Positions 59,283 to 64,000 of a stretch of DNA of 64,000 bases are shown piece by piece. Position numbers and translations under genes: made by a program. Origin of the DNA: Microbacterium horticulturae (GTDB taxonomy: Bacteria > Actinomycetota > Actinomycetes > Actinomycetales > Microbacteriaceae); the NCBI RefSeq assembly GCF_029094505.1, contig NZ_CP119108.1, positions 3,348,001 to 3,412,000 of the forward strand, read 5' to 3'. The notes under the pieces were generated by a model. It was not told the DNA's origin. It did not search any database and worked only from the letters and a program-made list of their open reading frames with translations. Positions within the stretch are counted from its first letter, which is position 1. The number at the start of each line of letters is the position of its first letter.

Positions 59283-61310
59283 TCAGGCGGCGACGGGAAC
59301 GGCCGCCGTGGCGGGCTCCTCGACCGCCACGGGGCGGCCGACGAACTTCTTCAGCGCGACCAGGAGCAGCGCGGTGACGATGGTGCCGGCGAGCAGTGCC
59401 ACGATGAAGCCCCAGATCGGGTCGATCGCGAAGAACACGAAGATGCCGCCGTGCGGGGCGCGGGATGCCACATCGAACGCCATGCAGAGGGCTCCTGTGA
59501 CCGCTCCCCCGACAAGGTTGGCGGGGATCACGCGCAGCGGGTCGGCGGCGGCGAACGGGATCGCGCCCTCGGAGATGAACGACAGTCCGAGCAGCCAGGC
59601 GGCCGCACCGTTCTCACGCTCGACCGTGGTGAATCCGCGCCGGTAGAGCACGGTCGAGGCCAGGGCCATGCCCAGCGGCGGCACCATGCCGGCGCACATG
59701 ACGGCGGCCATGATGTGGAACGCCGCCGGCGTCTGCGCGGCGAGCCCCGCGACGGCGAACGCGTACGCGGTCTTGTTGACCGGGCCGCCCAGATCGAAGC
59801 ACATCATGAGGCCGAGGATGATTCCCAGCCCGATCGCGCCGGCGCCGGTCAGCCCGTTGAGGAACGAGGTCATCTGCGTCATGAGCCACGCGATCGGCGC
59901 GCCCAGGATCAGCAGCATCAGACCCGAGGCTATGGCCGAGGCCAGCAGCGGGATGATCACGACCGGCATCAGCCCGCGCAGCCAGCGCGGCACCACCGGC
60001 TTGCCGATGAGGTACGCCGCGTAGCCGGCGATGAGGCCGCCCACCAGGCCCCCGATGAACCCTGCGTTCATGAACACCGCCACCGAACCGGCGACGAAGC
60101 CAGGCGCGATGCCGGGTCGGTCGGCGATCGCGAACGCGATGTATCCGGCCAGCGCGGGCACCAGGAAGCTCATGCTGATGTTTCCGATCTCGAACGCTAT
60201 CGCGCCGAGATAGTAGATCAGGCCGTCGGGCGGCAGGTTCCAGAGGGCGTAGTTCTGCAGCGTGTAGACCGCGTTGTTGACGCCCGAGTCGCCGTGGGCC
60301 AGCGCGATGCCGTACCCCGCAAGCAGGAAGCCGATCGCCATGAGCAGGCCGCCGCCGGCGACGAACGGGATCATGTAGCTGACACCGGTCAGCAGAATGC
60401 GCTTGATGCGGGCTCCGCCCGATTCCTTCGGCGCGTCGGCGGTCGGCGCGGCCGCGGCGCCGGTGACGCGTTCAGTGTGGGGGTCGGATGCCGCGGCCAC
60501 CGCCTCGTGGATGAGCTCTTCGGGCCGCTCGATGCCGGCTTTGACCGACGCGCGCACGACGGGCTTGCCGGCGAACCGCTGCGGCTCGCGCACGTCGACG
60601 TCGACTGCGAAGATCACCGCGTCGGCGGCGTCGATGACATCGGCCGGGACCGCCTTGTATCCGCTCGAGCCCTGCGGCTCGACGACGAGGTCCACTCCGG
60701 TCTTCTTTCCCGCGGCGGTGAGAGCGTCGGCGGCCATGAACGTGTGGGCGATGCCCGTCGCGCAGGCCGTCACGGCCACGATACGGGGGCCGGATTCCGC
60801 GGCGGGCGCGGCAGAGGCGGGCGCCGCGGCGGCGGCTGCGGCATCCCCCTCCTCCTCTGCTTCGCCGATCGCGACGCGCACGATGTGCACGACCTCATCA
60901 GCGGTCGCAGCGGCCCGCAGGCCGGAGGTGAACTCGTCTTGCATGAGGCTGCGCGCGAGCTTGGAGAGCACCGCGAGGTGCGCCTCGGCGGCGTCGGCGG
61001 GCGCCGCGATGAGGAAGACGAGGTCGGCGGGGCCGTCGTCAGCGCCGAAGTCGACGCCGGGCGCCAGGCGTGCGAACACAAGCGACGGCTCGGTGACCGC
61101 GGGGCTCTTCGCGTGCGGGATCGCGATGCCACCGGGAAGGCCCGTCTCGTCCTGCTGCTCACGCTTCCACGCGTCGGCGAAGAGCGCCTCGGCGTCGGTT
61201 GCACGGCCCTGGTCGACCACGCGCTGCGCGAGCGACCGGATGACGGCGGCCTTGTCGGCGCCGAGCGGCGCGTCGAGACTGACGAGCTCGGGGGTGATGG
61301 TGTCTGACAT
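59283..61310 (-). CDS. fruA: PTS fructose transporter subunit IIABC
   Basis: The 675-residue protein is a complete fructose PTS permease. The IIA domain has the phospho-His in GLPGGIAIPHAKSPAVTEPS (about residue 66), an Ala-rich linker follows, and the IIB domain has the phospho-Cys in VTACATGIAHTFMAADALTA (about 183). The IIC domain has membrane segments from about residue 310 (GVSYMIPFVAGGGLLMAIGF). It imports fructose as fructose-1-phosphate. GACGGAGGTCATC precedes ATG 61310. It is the last gene of fruR-fruK-fruA, 29 bp after fruK. Confidence 0.96.
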   Translation of the reverse strand: MSDTITPELVSLDAPLGADKAAVIRSLAQRVVDQGRATDAEALFADAWKREQQDETGLPGGIAIPHAKSPAVTEPSLVFARLAPGVDFGADDGPADLVFLIAAPADAAEAHLAVLSKLARSLMQDEFTSGLRAAATADEVVHIVRVAIGEAEEEGDAAAAAAAPASAAPAAESGPRIVAVTACATGIAHTFMAADALTAAGKKTGVDLVVEPQGSSGYKAVPADVIDAADAVIFAVDVDVREPQRFAGKPVVRASVKAGIERPEELIHEAVAAASDPHTERVTGAAAAPTADAPKESGGARIKRILLTGVSYMIPFVAGGGLLMAIGFLLAGYGIALAHGDSGVNNAVYTLQNYALWNLPPDGLIYYLGAIAFEIGNISMSFLVPALAGYIAFAIADRPGIAPGFVAGSVAVFMNAGFIGGLVGGLIAGYAAYLIGKPVVPRWLRGLMPVVIIPLLASAIASGLMLLILGAPIAWLMTQMTSFLNGLTGAGAIGLGIILGLMMCFDLGGPVNKTAYAFAVAGLAAQTPAAFHIMAAVMCAGMVPPLGMALASTVLYRRGFTTVERENGAAAWLLGLSFISEGAIPFAAADPLRVIPANLVGGAVTGALCMAFDVASRAPHGGIFVFFAIDPIWGFIVALLAGTIVTALLLVALKKFVGRPVAVEEPATAAVPVAA

Positions 61311-61339
61311 GATGACCTCCGTCGGTCAGGGGTGAGGTT

Positions 61340-62278
61340 CTAGAGGTGCGCGACCGGGATGTCGGCGGTGGGAAGGTCGCCCGGGCGGGGCGCCATGGTT
61401 CCGGGAAGGGATGCTGCGGCCGCCCCGTGCCGAATGGCCGACACCAGGCAGGCCGCAGGGTCCGCGCCCCGCGACTCTGCAAGGAGGAAACCGGCCAGCG
61501 AGCTGTCGCCCGCGCCCACGGTGCTGCGCACCCGGGTCGGCGGGGGCACGGCGGCGTACGCGCCGTCGGCCGTGACCAGCACGGCGCCCCGTCCGCCGAG
61601 GGTGACCAGGGCCGATGCGACCTTGTTCGGCACGAGCGCCCGCCCGATGCGGGCGGCGGCCTCGGTGAGGTCTCCGTCCAGCACCTGGCCGGTCAGCTCG
61701 GCGAGTTCGTCGTCGTTGGGCTTTATGAGGTCGGGATGCGCGTGCTCGACGACGGCGGCGAGGGCCGGGCCCGAGGCATCCACCGCCATCCGCGGCGCCG
61801 CCGCCCCCCAGCGCGTGCGGACCGCGTCGATCACGTGCGCGTAGAAGTCGTCGGGCACGCCGGGCGGCAGCGATCCGGCCAGCACGACCCAGCGCGCGCC
61901 CTCGGCGGCGGCGACCACCGCTTCTTCGAGGCCTGCGAGCTCGTCGACGGTCGGTGTCGCGCCCGGCAGGTTGAGCTTCGTGGTGACGCCGGCCGGATCG
62001 GTGATGGTGACGTTCGCGCGGCAGTGTCCGTCGACGGGAACGGTGCAGGCGGGCACGGCTCCGGCGCGCAGCACGACGGCGAACGGATCGTCGGCGGCCA
62101 GCGGCAGCACGGCGAGCGCATCGGCTCCGGCGGCATCGAGCACGCGCGCGACGTTGATGCCCTTGCCGCCGGCATCTTCGCGAGTGGATGCCGCAGCCTG
62201 CACGGCGCCCGGCTGCAGTGGCCCGCCGAGCACGATCGTGCGGTCGAGTGACGGGTTCACGGTGACGGTGACGATCAT
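61340..62278 (-). CDS. fruK: 1-phosphofructokinase
   Basis: The 312-residue PfkB-family kinase starts MIVTVTVNPSLDRTIVLGGP and carries the catalytic motif STVGAGDSSLAGFLLAES near its C-terminus (Asp base). It has DEAGGKGINVARVL-like ATREDAGGKGINVARVLDAA near residue 35. It converts fructose-1-phosphate to fructose-1,6-bisphosphate, directly following import by FruA. ATG 62278 overlaps the fruR stop by 4 nt. Confidence 0.95.
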   Translation of the reverse strand: MIVTVTVNPSLDRTIVLGGPLQPGAVQAAASTREDAGGKGINVARVLDAAGADALAVLPLAADDPFAVVLRAGAVPACTVPVDGHCRANVTITDPAGVTTKLNLPGATPTVDELAGLEEAVVAAAEGARWVVLAGSLPPGVPDDFYAHVIDAVRTRWGAAAPRMAVDASGPALAAVVEHAHPDLIKPNDDELAELTGQVLDGDLTEAAARIGRALVPNKVASALVTLGGRGAVLVTADGAYAAVPPPTRVRSTVGAGDSSLAGFLLAESRGADPAACLVSAIRHGAAAASLPGTMAPRPGDLPTADIPVAHL

Positions 62279-63060
62279 GCGACCCACACCTCCACGTCGG
62301 CGGACTCGAGAGCCACGGCGAGGTCGCCAGTGGGCGCGGTGTCGGTGACGAGCACGTCGATGTCATCGAGGGCGGCGAACCGCACGAGCGATTCGGCCTC
62401 GAACTTGCCGGCGTCGGCGACGACGATCACACGGCGCGCCGCGTGCACGATGGCCTCTTTGACCGCAGCCTCTTCGGGGTCGGGAGTGCTCAGCCCGAAC
62501 GACGACGAGACGCCGTTGGCGCCGACGAAGACGATGTCGGGGCGCAGCGCCTCGATGGCACGGACGGTGCTGGCCCCCACCGCGGCGGCGGTGTCGCGTC
62601 GCACGCGTCCGCCGACGACGGTCAGCGTGACCTCGTTGACGGCGGCGAGCGCGGGCGCCAGGGTCAGCGAGTGAGTGACGACGGCGGCCGTGGCGTGCAC
62701 GGTCAACAGGCGCGCCGCCAGCTGTTCGGCGATGGCGGCGGTCGTGCTGCCCGCGTCGAGGAAGAGCGAGCCGCGGAAGCCCTCGTCGATCGCCTCGAGC
62801 GCCCGCGCCGCGATCGCCGACTTCTCGCGCGCGTGACGGCGGATACGCTCGGTGATCGTCGTCTCGACCGTGCTGCCGCGCTCGATGGGAACGGCCCCGC
62901 CGTGCACCCGGCGCAGTCTGCCGGCACGCTCGAGGACGTCGAGGTCGCGACGCACGGTCTCGGTGGTGACGTCGAATCGCGCCGCCAGGTCGTGGACCCC
63001 CACGCGTCCCTCGGCGGTCAGCACCTGACCGATCAGTTCGTGACGCTCCGTCGCGTACAT
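62275..63060 (-). CDS. fruR: DeoR-family regulator of the fructose operon
   Basis: The 261-residue protein has a DeoR helix-turn-helix (HDLAARFDVTTETVRRDLDV) followed by RVHGGAVPIER and a sugar-phosphate-sensing DeoRC domain with LFLDAGSTTAAIAEQLA and VFVGANGVSSSFGLSTPD. It probably responds to fructose-1-phosphate and represses its own operon. GGAGGCGCAG precedes ATG 63060; in-frame extension to 63111 would cover the promoter. Confidence 0.92.
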   Translation of the reverse strand: MYATERHELIGQVLTAEGRVGVHDLAARFDVTTETVRRDLDVLERAGRLRRVHGGAVPIERGSTVETTITERIRRHAREKSAIAARALEAIDEGFRGSLFLDAGSTTAAIAEQLAARLLTVHATAAVVTHSLTLAPALAAVNEVTLTVVGGRVRRDTAAAVGASTVRAIEALRPDIVFVGANGVSSSFGLSTPDPEEAAVKEAIVHAARRVIVVADAGKFEAESLVRFAALDDIDVLVTDTAPTGDLAVALESADVEVWVA

Positions 63061-63083
63061 CTGCGCCTCCTTGCTTTTCCCAC

Positions 63084-63111
63084 ACAATACAACACATTCC
63101 AACAGAAGCAA
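63084..63111 (-). promoter_or_regulatory. fruRKA promoter candidate
   Basis: On the minus strand TTGCTT (63106-63111) and TATTGT (63084-63089) are 16 bp apart. The AT-rich spacer contains TGTTGGAATGTGTTG with repeated TGTTG units, a possible FruR operator in this otherwise G+C-rich gap. Confidence 0.5.
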
Positions 63112-63156
63112 AGGGAATTCTGGAGACGATCAAATGACTTTCTCAGCCGATCTCCC

Positions 63157-63168
63157 TACCTTTGCGGG
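63157..63168 (+). promoter_or_regulatory. Leaderless -10 element of the YceI gene
   Basis: TACCTT (63157-63162), six bases, then ATG 63169. Confidence 0.5.
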
Positions 63169-63861
63169 ATGAAGAGGCGCACCGCGATCGCGCTGATCAC
63201 CGCCGGGGCCGTGGTGGTCGTGGGTGCCGTCGTCGCGCTCGCCGGTCCTGTCTTCTACCGCGACGTCATCGTGGGTGCGCCCGATCCGACCCCGACCGTC
63301 GCCACCGGCGCCACGGCCGGGGCGACCGTCGAGCCGGCCGAGGTGCAGGGCGCCTGGACCGTGTCCGACGGCTCATACGCCGGTTACCGCGTGGACGAGG
63401 TGCTCAACGGCACCGACGTCACCGTCGACGGCCGCACCGAGAAGGTCACCGGCACCGTGACGATCGACGACGCCGCGGTCACGGCCGCGTCATTCACGGT
63501 CGACGTCGACTCCATCGCCACCGACCAGGGCAGTCGTGACTCGTATTTTCGCAATACGGCGTTGCAGACGTTCCGCTACCCGACGGCGACGTTCACGCTG
63601 ACCAAGCCGGTGGCCGCGGCATCCTCCCCGCAAGTGGGGGTCAAGCAGACCGTCACCGCCACCGGCGAGCTGACGCTGCATGGCCAGACGCGGACCGTGT
63701 CGGTGCCGATGGACCTTCTGTTCGACGGAGAGACGGCGCAGGTGGCCGGAAGCATTCCGATCACGTTCGCCGACTACGGCGTGCAGGCGCCGAACCTCGG
63801 GTTCGTGAAGGTCGAAGACCACGGCTTCGTCGAGTTCTCCCTGGTGCTGACCGAGAAGTGA
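63169..63861 (+). CDS. Membrane-anchored YceI-family protein
   Basis: The 230-residue protein has an N-terminal membrane helix (AIALITAGAVVVVGAVVALA), a short linker and a YceI lipocalin-like barrel (WTVSDGSYAGYRVDEVLNGT; SRDSYFRNTALQTFRYPTAT; GELTLHGQTRTVSVPMDLLF). YceI proteins bind polyisoprenoid or other amphiphilic ligands outside the cytoplasm. It is divergent from fruR; the gap probably holds promoters for both. No operon partner is seen. Confidence 0.9.
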   Translation: MKRRTAIALITAGAVVVVGAVVALAGPVFYRDVIVGAPDPTPTVATGATAGATVEPAEVQGAWTVSDGSYAGYRVDEVLNGTDVTVDGRTEKVTGTVTIDDAAVTAASFTVDVDSIATDQGSRDSYFRNTALQTFRYPTATFTLTKPVAAASSPQVGVKQTVTATGELTLHGQTRTVSVPMDLLFDGETAQVAGSIPITFADYGVQAPNLGFVKVEDHGFVEFSLVLTEK

Positions 63862-63892
63862 CGGGATGCCGCGGCCCGCACGCACGCTCAGT

Positions 63893-64000
63893 TCACCCCA
63901 GCGCGGACGTCGCTGAGCGCAGCTCGGCGAACGCGGCGCGGGTGTGCGTGATGAGTTCGCCGGGATCATCTGCTCGGGAGACGTCGGACCAGCGCCGATA
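63893..64000 (-). CDS. C-terminal end of an unidentified protein (runs off window)
   Basis: The last 35 codons of a minus-strand gene lie here and read ...RRWSDVSRADDPGELITHTR followed by AAFAELRSATSALG and TGA. Codon use is typical for the genome and the frame is open to the window edge. The fragment is too short to assign; it is convergent with the YceI gene, 31 bp away. Confidence 0.55.
   Translation of the reverse strand, partial: YRRWSDVSRADDPGELITHTRAAFAELRSATSALG

Noticed and set aside
59451..61307. 618-codon open frame antisense to fruA
   Set aside because: fruA has all PTS motifs; the antisense product is low-complexity His/Asp/Arg-rich.

Overview
The window is high-G+C DNA with compact, often overlapping genes and reads as chromosome of a Gram-positive actinobacterium. 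It is most likely a Microbacteriaceae member such as Microbacterium, judging by codon bias, cysteine-free S14/L33/L28, a short HU protein, DtxR-type iron boxes and the DUF6230/DUF6114 pair. That assignment is inference from gene content. I see no rRNA, tRNA, CRISPR array or prophage. One intact IS3-family element is present.

Layout. 0-9 kb: a MarR-controlled aromatic-ring monooxygenase with the start of a cyclase gene, a YdcF protein, ilvD, an MmyB-type regulator, a lipoprotein penicillin-binding protein, two fluoride channel subunits and a universal stress protein. 9-15 kb: a TetR regulator facing a DUF6230/DUF6114/secreted-protein operon, an EamA exporter coupled to a serine-hydrolase-like lipoprotein that has lost its catalytic motifs, and DUF2470 plus an iron-regulated heme oxygenase. 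15-24 kb: a PIF1-like helicase, a one-pass membrane protein, a CopD-CtaG fusion, HU, the rpmB-rpmG-rpsN operon, and an SDR facing a second MmyB-type regulator. 24.6-25.9 kb: the IS3 element. 26-31 kb: a 3-methyladenine glycosylase, a glutamine amidotransferase, and Zur with a metal-type permease, its TIGR03943 partner and a beta-propeller protein. 31-40.5 kb: SRPBCC plus a phytoene-desaturase-like enzyme, EfeUOB (iron), ZnuCB and ZnuA (zinc). 40.7-45.5 kb: an aminotransferase and 2-oxoacid dehydrogenase E1alpha/E1beta/E2. 45.6-49 kb: an OmpA-domain protein with a related lipoprotein, a small membrane protein and a flavin monooxygenase. 49-56.4 kb: a peptide-type ABC importer with a C45 amidohydrolase, facing an RpiR regulator. 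56.4-64 kb: pirin, OsmC, a membrane protein with an ECF sigma factor, fruR-fruK-fruA, YceI and a truncated gene.

Metal supply is a theme. Near-identical palindromes precede znuA and znuC (Zur boxes), zur itself is 9 kb away, and DtxR-like boxes precede efeU and the heme oxygenase. Many genes appear leaderless: a TANNNT hexamer lies 6 nt before the start codon in at least fifteen cases.

The most unusual material is repetitive and non-coding. There are four dispersed hairpins of exactly 69 bp whose arms differ but remain complementary, two other palindrome families (one copy in frame inside a coding sequence), and an 11-mer, GGATGCCGCGG, seen 27 times, including a 4 x 15 bp tandem array.
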